Assembly: GCF_032118995.1 (NCBI RefSeq)
Contig: NC_092651.1
Span: forward strand, 7,976,785-8,040,784
Direction: 5' to 3'
Source: Asterias amurensis
Lineage: Eukaryota; Echinodermata; Asteroidea; Forcipulatida; Asteriidae
DNA length: 64,000 nt
Part shown: piece by piece, positions 13,701-24,227 of the stretch
Numbering within the stretch: position 1 is the first letter of the stretch
Layout of the letters: every line of letters begins with the position of its first letter
Position numbers and translations under genes: made by a program
Notes under the pieces: generated by a model
Told to the model about the DNA's origin: nothing
Seen by the model: the letters and a program-made list of their open reading frames with translations, nothing else
Databases searched by the model: none

Positions 13701-14801
13701 ATTGTTATCTCGCAACTTTGACGACCGATTGAGTTACCAATAGAGCCCAGTGTCTTTAAAATAATGTATATTAATATTCAACAAACTAACATTTGAAAAT
13801 TTCAAAACGTGGTCGCGCCGAAAATCTGGAATAGGAATATATCAGAATCTGAGAAAAATTTCCGCGTAGGAACGCTTCTCAGATTCAAATGTTAGGGTGG
13901 TTAGGGTTAGGGTTAGGGTTAAAACTGACCACATTACTTCAAAGTGAAATGTTTCTCAAATTGGTTTATACTATCGAAAGCTGCTGTAGATTTCTAACTA
14001 ATAAGTTCTTATTGCAATTAATATTAAGAGTGATTATCAAATGTATACCTTCCCTTCAATGAAGTCATAGTTCTCATAACAACCACACATTGTCCTATAC
14101 AAATCAGTTTTAAAAGTATATTCATAAAATAAGTATAATAAAATAAGTATTGTGTTAATATCTCACTTTGAAGTATTTTTACTTATGTAAAGTACTCGTA
14201 TTATACAGTACTTGCTATTCGGCATTCGGTTATTTGATTAGTTTGTACCTGGAAACTTTAATCGTTATCAAAGAATGAAGTATGTTCTTGGCTACTGTAC
14301 CAGTTGGACACTCTGGTAGTCGGCAGTAGCCTTTTTTTTAAATAAGATGTCAGAATATCGGGCCCAACGAAAACCGAACCGCTGAAAACATTTCCCGACC
14401 TTTGCCGACGTCATGTTGCCCCTATACGTTGTGACCCAAAGGGGTAGGGCCTAAAACGTCATATAGACCTTTATCACGGTGTGGCCATCTTAATTTTACA
14501 TCATTCCAAATAATTGTATACCAAACTGAGGCTGGACAAAATAATAGTCTGGTGCTATGTTTACCCAATGGAGCATTCATTACTGGGAACATGACCAAGA
14601 TGGTGACAGCGTGATAAATAGTACTATGGTGTTATCTTATCTTTATGCTAGATTCATAACACAATTATGACGTTTACCTGTATACGATAACGATGACGAT
14701 GACGAGTATGATTCGTCTTCTGCCAATCCTTCAGCAGCCAAACAGCAAGCTACAGCAATAGATAAGACCAAGAGGCCTCGACATCCTACAAAAACAAACA
14801 T
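7288..14801 (-). CDS. Secreted two-VWC-module protein, gene A (four exons)
   Basis: Four minus-strand exons, 14801-14678, 13033-12815, 8874-8677 and 7727-7288, join in frame with phase-1 introns throughout and end at a TAG. The product is about 326 residues: a signal peptide, a short Ser-rich linker, two VWC modules of ten cysteines each, and a C-terminal domain of about 146 residues that I do not recognise. VWC modules are extracellular and in many families bind BMP/TGF-beta ligands or matrix proteins; whether this one does is unknown. There is no transmembrane segment, so secretion is inferred. Intron 2 holds a 53-bp minisatellite and several foldback MITEs; intron 1 holds a MITE and telomere-like repeats. 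A near copy (gene C) and a fragment (gene B) lie further along the window. Confidence 0.85.
8163..8297. mobile_element. Foldback element in gene A intron 3
   Basis: Left arm ATTCTATTGGTTGAAT pairs exactly with ATTCAACCAATAGAAT; outer arms carry CGACAACGATCACGACG and CGTTATCGTTTTCG. The truncated unit has lost one arm; unit 2 keeps it at about 56,073-56,208. Confidence 0.65.
8677..8874 (-). CDS. Gene A exon 3: second VWC module (type A)
   Basis: This is a phase 1-1 exon of 198 bp with acceptor TTTTGTAG and donor CTACA|GTAAGT. It encodes ten cysteines with CSYCDC, DNSTLSCQ and CCKIC. It is nearly unchanged between the three copies in the window, unlike exon 2. The shared DNSTLSCQ block is also alike at the DNA level in exon 2, which suggests one VWC exon arose from the other. 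Confidence 0.9.
9003..10579 (+). repeat. 53-bp minisatellite, gene A intron 2
   Basis: About 30 units of 53 bp built on TTTGCTATTTCGATATTGGA, then CATTCAATATGAG and TTTGTACAGCAAATGTCAAC. Variants (TGATTTTGTG, TAAGTTTGT, TGGTTTTCAG, CCCCATCGG) recur in blocks. As 53 is not a multiple of three, all frames are used in turn and long open frames appear by accident. Confidence 0.9.
10745..11635. mobile_element. Inverted-repeat element in gene A intron 2
   Basis: Arms TTCCTAGGACATACGTTGGC and GCCCACGTTCGTCCTAGGAA (reverse complements with differences) bound about 880 bp. There is no coding region. The matching copy lies at about 58,803-59,694. Confidence 0.45.
11741..12395. mobile_element. Nested TTTAAAGGAACACGTTGCC MITEs, gene A intron 2
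   Basis: A half copy (11,741-11,827), a complete palindrome (11,828-12,222) centred on GGGAGTCAACATTTTGACTC, and a trailing half (12,223-12,395). The layout suggests one copy inserted into another. Confidence 0.75.
12745..12785. mobile_element. Solo end of the 1.85-kb element family
   Basis: The sequence CATTTCCCGGGAAATGGCTC followed by GTAGTGGGAAAAGGGCT is one terminus of the family at 15,474, standing alone 30 bp from exon 2 of gene A. Confidence 0.6.
12815..13033 (-). CDS. Gene A exon 2: first VWC module (type B)
   Basis: This is a phase 1-1 exon of 219 bp, with acceptor TTTGTAG and donor AAAA|GTAAGT. It has ten cysteines in VWC order, with CTVCTC in the middle, DNSTLSCQ, and CCKTC at the end. 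The N-terminal half (about LNYLPCFAKLPG to FLRPNDC) differs strongly from the matching exon of gene C, while the C-terminal half is almost the same. Confidence 0.88.
13200..13412 (+). mobile_element. Penelope-like terminal fragment, unit 1
   Basis: Has GCTGGTACAACCATGTAA, GGCTCTGAATAGAGCC, CTCGACGTTTCGAACAG and CTGCTCGTCTTCGG, the same layout as the 20-kb cluster. It is longer at its left end than the unit 2 copy. Confidence 0.5.
13446..13760 (+). mobile_element. GGACACTATTGGTAATT-family MITE, gene A intron 1
   Basis: Starts TTTAAAGGCAGTGGACACTG and ends CCCAGTGTCTTTAAA; about 80 bp of the 3' part is missing compared with the copy at 37,018. Confidence 0.7.
13892..13921 (+). repeat. Interstitial telomere-like repeat, unit 1
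   Basis: GTTAGGGTGGTTAGGGTTAG with two further TTAGGG copies, in gene A intron 1. The matching site in unit 2 (about 61,790-61,820) has one unit changed to TTAGAG. Confidence 0.7.
14464..14620. mobile_element. Short MITE, TAGACCTTTATCACGGTGTGG ends, near gene A exon 1
   Basis: Ends TAGACCTTTATCACGGTGTG and ACCAAGATGGTGACAGCGTG with GATAAAT are imperfect inverted repeats around GGCCATCTTG. Confidence 0.6.
14678..14801 (-). CDS. Gene A exon 1: start and signal peptide
   Basis: The exon encodes 41 codons plus one base. It starts MFVFVGCRGLLVLSIAVACC, a hydrophobic stretch ending near LAAEGLA, which is a good signal peptidase context, followed by EDES and a run of serines. The donor reads CAG|GTAAAC, leaving phase 1. 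The ATG was chosen because it starts the only frame with a signal peptide and the phase matches the next exon; a second ATG nearby opens a frame that stops early. Confidence 0.85.
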
Positions 14802-14884
14802 GACAATAACACCCAATACTTCTTAGTTACTTATTGGAAGAACAACACCACTCAGTCAGGCAAACTTGTTCCAGCACCAGGCTC

Positions 14885-14951
14885 ACTGAATCAGTAACTT
14901 GTTGCAGCTTGCTTATATAGCTTTGGTGTCAGCATTGAAATAACCAATAGG
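14885..14951 (-). promoter_or_regulatory. Gene A core promoter: TATA and CCAAT boxes
   Basis: On the minus strand a CTATATAAGC box lies at 14920-14911, about 110 bp upstream of the ATG, so transcription probably starts near 14885. An inverted CCAAT box (ATTGG) lies at 14948-14944, about 30 bp further upstream. Both are kept in unit 2. The start site itself is inferred from TATA spacing. Confidence 0.6.
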
Positions 14952-15129
14952 GTACCTCCAATAAGTAACTACATTCCCGCATGGAGGACTGTTAGCGCAT
15001 CGGGTGAGTGGAACCTGATATTATGCTGACACTTGCTAAAAGTTTCAAGCGACGTGACACAGCACAACAGTTTCTAGGAACCTGTTTTTATGTTCTGATG
15101 ACTGTAGCAGACCGTCGGTTCGATGATCT

Positions 15130-15372
15130 GGGCCCAATTTCATAAAGCTGCTAAGCACAAAAACTTGCTTAGCATGAAATTTCTTTCTTGATTAAAACAG
15201 GATTTCCAACCAAATTTCCCATTGTTGCATAATTGCTTGTTACTGGTATTCAGCTGTTGTTGTTTGCTTTTAACCTGAAAATCACGTGAAAATTTAGTTG
15301 GTAAATTTTATCAAGGAAGAAATTTCATGCCAAGCAAATTGTTGTGCTAAGCAGCTTTATGAAATTGGGCCC
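15130..15372. mobile_element. GGGCCCAATTTCATA palindromic MITE, unit 1
   Basis: Inverted ends GGGCCCAATTTCATAAAGCT and AGCTTTATGAAATTGGGCCC, with an inner TTGCTTAGCATGAAATTTC arm. Confidence 0.8.
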
Positions 15373-15473
15373 AGTTGGGGTGGGTTGGACAGACATTGTT
15401 TTGCATGAAGAAGAGAAAACAGTGAGAGAAGCAAAGGGAACTGATGAAACAAACATTCAAACATAACATAATA

Positions 15474-17325
15474 GCCCTTTTCACACTACAGAGCCATTTC
15501 CCGGGAAATAAACTCCCGGGAAACAACCCCACCGCCACCCCAGCAACCGTTCTCACTATCCCAATTTGGTAACTCCCGGGAGTACTTTTCCCCAGGAATA
15601 TGCACGGTCGTTTCACACTTACGATCAAACCCCAGGAAATGTGGTAAACAGGTCAGCCCATGCGGAAGTTACCAATGTTTGTTGACGGAGGTCCGTTCCC
15701 ACAATGCCACACGGCCGGCTGCAAAATCCTTGCCACATGCGACCCAAAATGGCTGCACGTGTGTATTTGCGTGTTGTTATACCAATATTTATGTGATTAC
15801 GGCGGAGAAGAAGTCTTGCAGTTCGGGGAAGACGTCGCTGACGGCATGTCAGGAGAAGACGATTGCTGTGACAGTGTTTTAAAGACATCGGTATAACAAT
15901 CGGATGGAATTTGTCGTGCGGTTGACGGGTTTCGTGGCACTTGCTGGAAGTATTGGTCAAAGGTCAATCTGGTCTACCAAGAAGAGCGGCCACTGGTGGG
16001 AGCAAGTTGCTATTAGAAAATGCGAAAGGGAGCTCTCTACTCTGCGAAAGCTTTTTTTCTTATGAGAACTGTAATTGAATGGACGTTTGTGTCCGTGTTT
16101 TACCCAGAGGTTTTGTGTTGGCATTCATCTAAATTTTTGCCTGTTCACACTATAGTTATTTCCCGGGAAATGACGTTTTCCCGGGAAATAATCAACCCTG
16201 CTCAGGGGCAGGGTTAAGGGAATCAACCCTGGGGTAAGGCCTAGTAATTTTCTGAATGGCATTTTCGAAGATTGCATAATAATGTCCATGATGTTAGGGT
16301 CAAGGTAATTAAAGGTTTTATAGAAAAAATACCGCATGGTCGATTTTGCACAATCTGACAATAGCAGTAGAAAGAAAAAGAAGCAATCTTCCCTTCCCAA
16401 CATCAACAGTGCTGTTTTCCCTTTGTACAGAGAAAGAACACTGAATAGGCTTTAACCCTATATTGGCTAGCATTTTTTCATGGCTTCATAAAGACTTTTA
16501 CATGTATAAAAAAAATGTTTTTGTTTTCGAAAACTTTTAGGCTCTGAAAAACAAAACTATTAGCCTACCGACCTATAGTCTTTTTTCCCAAGGTTTTCAG
16601 TTTTTATCTGCAATGGGCAGGGGTCCGTTCATATCCAGCTTCACGCAGGCAGTCATCAGCCAATTTTGAGAAAACTTTCCCGTTTCTTGTAGGCAACTAG
16701 TTTCAAAGTGTTATCATCACTCCATCGGTCACTTCTACCCATCGTAAGAAATTGAGCAACAAATTGAACTAAAATATTTACTGTCAGGTGGAAGACAGCA
16801 ATGTCGATCGAAGAACTCTGGACAACAAAAGTCCACCAACGGCCAAGTACATGTAAATAAGATATACCATACACACATGGCGTGTGTACGAAAAGGAAGC
16901 TTGTTCACGCCAACTATTTACTGTATTCCTATTCCATTCACGTGGTCAATTTTTTAAATTAATATATTAATTTGTAAATTACAGATGTAATTCACTTTTA
17001 TTTTCGTACCTAAACGTAAACACTTTCAGAAGGAGAAAACAAAAAAAAGGGCTATTGTTACCACACGAATTATTTGGCGCGCTATTTTTGACGTCTGTGA
17101 CCTTTCGAGGTTAACGACGTCTCAACACAGTGGAAGTAAAAGGTGGGGTAAGTTAAACCCGCTTTCGTTCTCACTAGCTGCTTTTCCCGGGAAAAACGTT
17201 TTTCCCCGGGGTTAACTCCTTTAACCCTACCCCTTAACTGGGTAAATTATTTCCCGGGAAAATGTTATTAGTGTGAACAGATCGACTAACATTTCCCGGG
17301 AAATACCTGTAGTGTGAAAAGGGCT
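15474..17325. mobile_element. 1.85-kb inverted-repeat transposon, non-autonomous
   Basis: Ends in matching inverted repeats (GCCCTTTTCACACTACAG and its reverse complement) flanked by ATA on both sides. Unit 2 has the empty site at about 63,405. The interior carries several TTTCCCGGGAAA palindromes, including a pair near 16,160-16,190. A 3-bp target repeat fits PIF/Harbinger-type elements, but no transposase is visible, so the class is inferred. Confidence 0.75.
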
Positions 17326-17430
17326 ATAGATGCACCCCGTTGTGCAAATTGTTCACATTCACCGCTGCAAGAACCCACCTATATCTAATGTCATTTCGGG
17401 CATAGCTAAGCGATTGTATGGGGTCCATGT

Positions 17431-19065
17431 CTGTTTGAATTAGAGTTTAGAATGTATTTGAATATATATCGGATCACAGACAACTCTAAACAGTTGAGAC
17501 AGTTGCAAGAATAATGTTTCTTTACATCCGGAAAAGAGAAGTGTACAAGTGTATAATGTTTCTAGATGACATGGAAACATTATACATTTGTATATTTTCT
17601 ATTTTGATGACTGTTGATGTTTTTAATGAAGACAGGTTGACGTTAGTATGGAAACTTACAAAACGACGTTACTTCAGAGGGATCCGTTACTGTGAACAAG
17701 TTTGCACCATTATAAAAGTATGTTTTGTCTGATGTCCCTTCAAAGCCACCATCGTTTTTTAACGTTTGGATTTAGTCATTTTGGAGAGTGCTCTGTTATG
17801 AAAACAAGCATTTTATTTCCACAAACCTTAACTTTCTTTAAGTACACCATGCATCTGGTCTACCTCGTGGTTATTCACACTGTAGTCCAGTTCGTGAGAA
17901 GTACTGGCAGTTGGTGATATCAGTTAATAGTCTAGTCATTGACAGTAATTCAAACGACAGCAATTTATATAGGGTCCCTTGCTACATTTTAGCATGGTTG
18001 TAAAATGTAGCAATGTTTGCAATGTTACAAGATTTTGCAAGAGAACTTGGACGGTAGCAGAAATTGTTGTCCTTTCACTTGAGATACATTTTGTAATTTG
18101 TATAACCATGCTACAATTTAGCAAGGGACACTTGCTAAATTGCTCTCGTGTGAAGGGGCTTAGGATTACATCCCACAATATAATATGTATGGATGGAATT
18201 TCTACAGAATCCGAATTTGTTTGAGGACCTACTATAATACCCCAAAATAACAAACACTTCTGCCAAAGTTTTGTATATACACACCCTCAAGTTTACTGCT
18301 GAAAAGTTTGTTACTGACGGTTTCATGGTCCATGGCTGACTTTCCAGTAAAACGACGTCATGGTTTTTGTACACTATGGTTATTGTATGTTAAATATGAA
18401 CTTCTGACTTCCGATGATCCCTTCATTACATTAAACAACCGCACGCAGTGTTCTAAACCATGACGTCATTGTCTGGAATGTCACCCGTGTGGATCGTTAT
18501 TTGTTCTTCAAATTGTTTCGTTTAAAAGATTGCTTATAAACAAATGACCAGCAATATCAAACAAACAACTTGGCAACCTTGGAGGGTGTATAGGCTCAAG
18601 CCCCCCCCCCCCCAAAAAAAAAAAAAAAAAAAAAAAAAAACACCGGTACATTGCAATGCTGTATTGACAATGGTCTCAGTGTATCCATTTTTAAATGCCT
18701 GCTAAGTTCATTACCAAGTTCTCTGAATCTATAGTATCACAAACAACGCTAAGCAGTTTAGACAGTTGCAAGTGTAATGCGTCTTCACAGCTGGAAACAT
18801 TATACACTTATATATAATTATCTTTTGATGACTTTAGACGTATCAGATTCAACTACCTCCTGTTGTGTTCAAAACCATGACCGATCATTTTTCTTAAAAG
18901 TCACTCGTGTGCATCGTTCAAATATTCAAACAGTCGGGAGAAGAGCCTTCAATGACTAGTTCACTGTCTTGTGTGATCCATCCAATTTACAAAAGAGTCT
19001 TTTTTGAAAAATTGGGAAATATTAACAAGTCTCTATTCTCAGATAAACTGGTCTCAAATGCCACT
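17431..19065. repeat. Start of a further array unit (third copy, 5' part)
   Basis: Follows unit 1 directly. 17,560-17,670 matches 47,720-47,800, and 17,700-18,960 matches 890-2,060. It is more divergent than unit 2, lacks the LINE at 2,070 and the MITE at 521, and ends near 19,065 where non-unit DNA begins. There is no coding sequence. Confidence 0.85.
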
Positions 19066-19229
19066 ATAGACATTTATCACGGTGCGGCCATCTTGAATTT
19101 CTCCCATCTTATCAAACCGAGGCTGGAAAAACAAAATAGTCTGGTTCATATTTGCAAAATGATTATTAGCATTCCTTATTGTTATTCGATACGAGAAACA
19201 AGACCAAGATGGAGGCAGCATGAAAGAGA
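19066..19229. mobile_element. Short MITE, TAGACATTTATCACGGTG family
   Basis: Third member of the family, at the right edge of the partial third unit. Confidence 0.6.
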
Positions 19230-19393
19230 TTGATACAAATCAGATCAAAGTGTGTGGCAAAAAAAAACCTTCGATGACATCGAATCCAACAAAATATTAT
19301 GTTTTGTATTTATTCGTAAATATTGATGTTCTTCAACTAAAATGGCAATAGATTTTGACCTTTTGACTAGCTCAAAACTTTCTCTTTGGAATG

Positions 19394-19585
19394 TGTGAAG
19401 ACACCCATTTCTCCAGAAGACGATCAGAGCATGCTGATCGAACCGTCGGGTTTGAAAAAAACCCGGTTCTTTTCAGGACCACCCAACTCATGTTAGAGAT
19501 TATCATTATGCCCTACATGATGTTACCGCAAATCTTACTATTTCTACATCCTTAATATTGGAACCATGCAAAGTTTCAAATCCTT
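19394..19585 (-). mobile_element. Diverged Penelope-like terminal fragment
   Basis: An older relative of the 20,007 element in reverse orientation: CCAGAAGACGATCAGAGCAT, then a copy of the Thr/Pro-like GGTTCTTTTCAG segment, ending in AACCATGCAAAGTTTCAAAT. Confidence 0.5.
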
Positions 19586-20006
19586 CCAGTACCCATTCGT
19601 TCAAGGACGTTTTTTTTCTTCTTCAAATTTTGCTTGAAAATTGTATCAAGTAAACTACTTTTACAGCATGTCAACGTGAGACTAGAAACCCTACTTTCAG
19701 AACTGTATTTATCATGCAGTTAGTTCATCATAAAAGTAAACTCAACATGGAAGACCCTTGCCTGGCTGCAGTAATCCACGGGTGACTTCCCAGATGAATT
19801 ATGTCATGGATTTGAACACAGCGGGAGGCTGTTGAATGTGATGCATGGATCATGTCACTAAGGTCAGAACTTAAACAACAACTACCAAGTGTACAAAACC
19901 ATACGGCATATTACTGGGAAAGTCACCCATGGGCCATGGACCTCTGTTAGTAAGAACATATAATAAGACCTAGAGGGCGCACTCGGCTGTATGCTGTTCC
20001 GACAAG

Positions 20007-20451
20007 TAGGATTTGAAACTTTGCATGGTGGAGATAAGATATAGAAGAGTTTGCGGTAACACCATGTAATAACAATCTCTAAATGAGTTGGGGTGGTTCT
20101 GAAAAGAACCGTTGGGTTAACTCGACGTTTCGATCAGTATGCTCTGATCGTCTTCTGGAGAACACCATGTAATAACAATCTCTAAATGAGTTGGGGTGGT
20201 TCTGAAAAGAACCGTTGGGTTAACTCGACGTTTCGATCAGTATGCTCTGATCGTCTTCTGGAGATGAAAAGAACCGTTGGGTTAACTCGACGTTTCGATC
20301 AGTATGCTCTGATCGTCTTCTGGAGAATGCTCCAGAAGACGATCAGAGCATACTGATCGAAACGTCGAGTTAACCCAACGGTTCTTTTCAGAACCACCCC
20401 AACTCATTTAGAGATTGTTATTACATGGTGTTACCGCAAACTCTTCTATAT
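20007..20451. mobile_element. Penelope-like terminal repeats in inverted arrangement, with target repeat
   Basis: Two nearly full and one partial forward copies of a block of about 105 bp (20,011-20,328) face one inverted copy (20,329-20,451). Each block contains GACGTTTCGATCAG and CGTCTTCTGGAG, the kind of motif found in Penelope-like terminal repeats. The 13-bp sequence CTGTTCCGACAAG lies on both sides (19,994-20,006 and 20,452-20,464), which fits a target-site duplication. There is no coding region. Confidence 0.6.
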
Positions 20452-20604
20452 CTGTTCCGACAAGGACGTCGCGTCGACATTTGGAAACCGGGCATAAAAT
20501 TCAATCGCGTGTGTTTTGCCCGTATCTGTTGTGCATGTAAACCATTGATTGAACGTAGGAAAGCCACTAATTTTTCCCGCACAGTCTAACAAATCGTTAG
20601 TAAA

Positions 20605-22738
20605 ATGCCTGAAAGTTGTGCAGCTTATGACTGCACCAACCGTCGAGTCATGGGAGGTGTTCTCTCATTTAATAAGTGAGTATTTCAAGGTACTTTTCAC
20701 ACTAATTTATTTTAATAAGAACAAAATATGAACGTTTTTTTTCCCGTTTCCGAAAACTGGACAGAATTGCCGTAATGAAAATGTACTAGGCCTATCATGA
20801 CTTTATGTAACTTTCTTGTTGAGAAAGTTCGCGGATGATGGGTCCTTCCTCCATGGTTAAATATGACATATTTTCACTAGAGTTATAAACTATGTGGTGC
20901 ATTCTTAACGTTTTGGGCTAAGTTTAATTGTTGATGGCAAGCAGTGGCAAGTTCTATTCAAATCGATTCTGAAGTGCTGAACAATGTTGTAGGCTACAGA
21001 AACAGATAAACATGTACACTGTAGATCCTTCGCACGGAAATCATGGCCATGCATGCATATGGGGAGGACTAAAGACAAATTATGTTGACAAATCCTGCCT
21101 TGGTTGGTTGTTTTTATTTATCCGAGTTCATATACTCATCATACAAATAAAATAAAACAAGAAAGCTCTCCTGAGAGTACTGTTACTGTTGAAAAAGGAT
21201 TTTGTCAAATTTAATTGAATAGCGTTTTCTAGACCAAAAACCTATCTGCAATCTCAGGATCTGACTGGGTGCTACTTTTCGTGAATGTTGTCTCCAACTT
21301 CCAAGTTAAGTAAAATTGGGTCTTGCCAGGTGGGTATACACGTGACGTCAACATTACATGTGACGTCAACAATGGGTAAAATTATTCCATTTCATCAATG
21401 ACAACTAGTTTTTTAGCACAAAATTTGTATGTCCAATCACAAAAGGGGTTTATGGAATTCATGCCTGCAGTAAGAGGCAATCTATCCCAGGATTATAAGT
21501 TGCCTTCATTAAAACATGGTTAATTTATTATGGGATTTTCTTTTTAATTCAGATTTCCTCTTGGAAAGCAGGCTATACTCACTAAAGTGGGTGACGGCAA
21601 TCAGGTTGTGCAGTGAGCACTTCAAGAAGGATGACTACATGAGAGGTTTGTATTTACTTGTACTTATTTAATTTACAGGGTCATTCCTTGTCAACTTAAC
21701 ATGCTTTGGAATCTGACTATCCCCAAACTAAAATATTACAATGAAAAAGAACACATGTTACAATTGTGGTTTTGTTTTAACAAATGAAGGCTATTTCAAG
21801 AGCTTTAAAATTATGTTTAAAAGCAGTGTACACTATAGGTAATAGTACTCAAATTATATATTAGCATAAAACCTTTCTTGATTACGAGTAATGGGGAGAA
21901 TTGATAGTATAAAACATTGTGAGAAACAGCTCCCCCTAAAGTGACGTAGTTTTCGAGACAGAAGTAATTTTCCACCAATTCCACGAATTTGATTTTGAGA
22001 CCTCAGATTTTGAATTTGAGGTATAGAAATCAAGCATATGAAAGCACACAACTTCGTGTGACCAGGGTGCTACAAGGGTGTTTTTTTCTTTTCATTAATA
22101 TCTCGCAACTTCGTCGACCGATTGAGCTCAAATTTTCACAGGTTGCTATTTTATGCATACGTTGAGATACACCAAGTGTGAAGACTAGTCTTTATAGTGT
22201 CCAGTGTCTTTAAGTGTATATCTGATTTGCTTTCGGAGATATGGACGTTCGAATGCGGCAGGTCATGCTGGTTAGTCAAAAGTTCTTGGAGTTTCTTTAG
22301 GGAGTCCAAGATCCACATCAGAATGTTGATCAGGTTACAAAGCGTGATTTGACGGTCATGTTACAAAGGTTGAATTGACTCGGAATGACCCTGCAGAAGT
22401 GTTGTTGGCCATTCCTACTGTGATTTACAAAAATAAATCAATTGAAAGCAAGAATTTGCTATATTTTTTCAAAACCTATAAAATATGTTATAAACAACCA
22501 AGTTTACATTTACAGGTAATCATCCCAGAGATGACCAAGAAAATATTCAACATGGAATCAGGAGTCTGCTGTACCCTCCATCTTTCCAGCTTACCCACCA
22601 CATAAACAACAGAAGCAAGCGAGTAAGAGGCCTCCACCTAAAAGAAAAATGATGACAGCGGATCCTGGCTCACAACCTCCTCCGTTAAAAACTGTTAATG
22701 TTGCAGAAGAGCACATGTATGCAAAGATCAAAAAATGA
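20605..22738 (+). pseudogene. Decayed THAP zinc-finger gene
   Basis: Three exon-like pieces match the THAP DNA-binding domain. Piece 1 (20605-20675) reads MPESCAAYDCTNRRVMGG with the Cys-x4-Cys pair, then donor GTGAGT. Piece 2 (21553-21645) has an AG acceptor, KFP, WVTAIR and LCSEHFKKDDY. Piece 3 (from about 22516) has the closing AVPSIFP motif and a Pro/Lys-rich tail to a TGA at 22736-22738. Frame changes within pieces 2 and 3, and a gap of about ten residues before LCSEHF, mean it cannot be read through. THAP domains occur in host transcription factors and in P-like and Kolobok-like transposases; I see no transposase core, so the origin is open. Confidence 0.55.
21815..22214 (+). mobile_element. 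GGACACTATTGGTAATT-family MITE in the THAP relic
   Basis: A nearly full copy, about 400 bp, between the second and third THAP pieces; its ends are TTTAAAAGCAGTG and CCAGTGTCTTTAA. Confidence 0.7.
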
Positions 22739-23813
22739 TAAACCAGGGACAGTTGAAGGTGTTGAAGCTGAACTTCGGATCGAATACTTTCACGCTGATT
22801 GAAAATGAGCTGAAGTCAATGGAGAAAGACAAACATGGTCTCTGAGGAAATCAAGCAGTTCACGTCACACTACATGTCTATAGTGCCCAGGGTATGGTTT
22901 TGTTAGACAGTATTTACATCTCCCTCAAGGATGTCATTATGACATCATCACCTGTCCTGTGACATCATCTTAAAGGTGTTTTATTTTAAATATTTGAAAA
23001 TCTGTAACAAATCAGCCACAAGAGACCGTAGGTTTTTGTTTGCAGGATTGGGTAGGGATAAATTAGGTCTTCATTTTATTTTGTGTGCGTGACCTCTCAT
23101 CTAAAAATGGCAAAAGTTATGAAGTGACTTTCAACGATGTTAGTGCCTGGCAAGGGTGAGCAGTTAAAAACAAATATCAATGACGTCACAAAGTGCAACT
23201 CTAGCGACAGGTTGAAAACTCAGTGGCGAAGTTTTGTGTAATCACCTCAAAATGTACACACGTTGATTGCTGGCAGTCATTATGTGTGAAGTTTCAGATC
23301 GATGACGTCACCAGAGGTCACATGATGTCGTTACCAGAGGTCACAAGACGTGGCATTAAAGGTGCATTTTTTGAAAACGTATATCTTCCGAAGAAATTAT
23401 GCGATTAATTTGAAACTTGGTGGAATGTTAGATACATGGCAAGTTCTTGTAAATTCTCTATTTGTGCACAAATGACATTGTGTGTAGTTTGTCATTATTA
23501 TCATAATTATTATTATTATTATTATTTTTTTTTTGGGGGGGGGGCAGGAATACTCTTTTTTTTCTTTGGGTCAGGCTTTCAATGGTTGATGTAGATCTGT
23601 ACAATATATTATCTGCAAACACATTGAATTATTTCAAATTTTTAGTTGAATGCAGGGACCAGTCTTCAGATTTGAAAAAGTGGAAAGTTTGTGTTGCATG
23701 TTGTTGATTTACATATAAGAACAGGTTTTTTTCTGTTGGATTTACCAAGTTTTATTTTAATAACTTTCATATAACATTTTGTATATGTTTGAATAAGGTT
23801 TTTTGTTTAACCT

Positions 23814-23819
23814 AATAAA
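23814..23819 (+). promoter_or_regulatory. Possible AATAAA polyadenylation signal
   Basis: AATAAA lies in an AT-rich stretch about 1.1 kb after the THAP reading frame ends. It is the first clear signal on this strand, but the motif is common by chance in such sequence. Confidence 0.25.
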
Positions 23820-24227
23820 ATAATTGGAAATATAAATTCCATAGCGTTTGTTGTGTTATGCTTTCGTTTTCCTGCAATATCAAGTCCCTTCAACGGAATG
23901 TCAGGGTGCTAATTGATAAGCCCAAAGGATGTACATGTTTACCACCGGGTAGGTAAGATTGAAAGTCTCTTCAAGAAAGTTCACAAAATTTGACTTTTAC
24001 ATGTAGGCCTAAACAAAAAGTTATGGAGTTGTGGTTATCACATTCCCGTACATGTAGTTTTTTCTTCTAACCCTACAACCAATATTTTCGTCGCCAAAGT
24101 TCATTTGGATTGTGGTAGAGCAAAATGTTATTGGATGCATTCAGTCCTAGATTTCGTATCCTTAAGCCCTCTCTTGTGACCCTGTTGCCACACGTTTTCT
24201 GTTTGTAACTTTCAAGTTTGATCCTAA

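Larger units (their letters stand above)
1..17430. repeat. Array unit 1 (left edge outside window)
   Basis: The sequence from base 1 matches 47,952 onward almost base for base, with small indels, a different minisatellite length and one 1.85-kb insertion (15,474-17,325) absent from unit 2. Matching continues to about 17,430, equivalent to about 63,500. It carries gene A in its right half; the left 7 kb is non-coding repeats. Confidence 0.9.
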
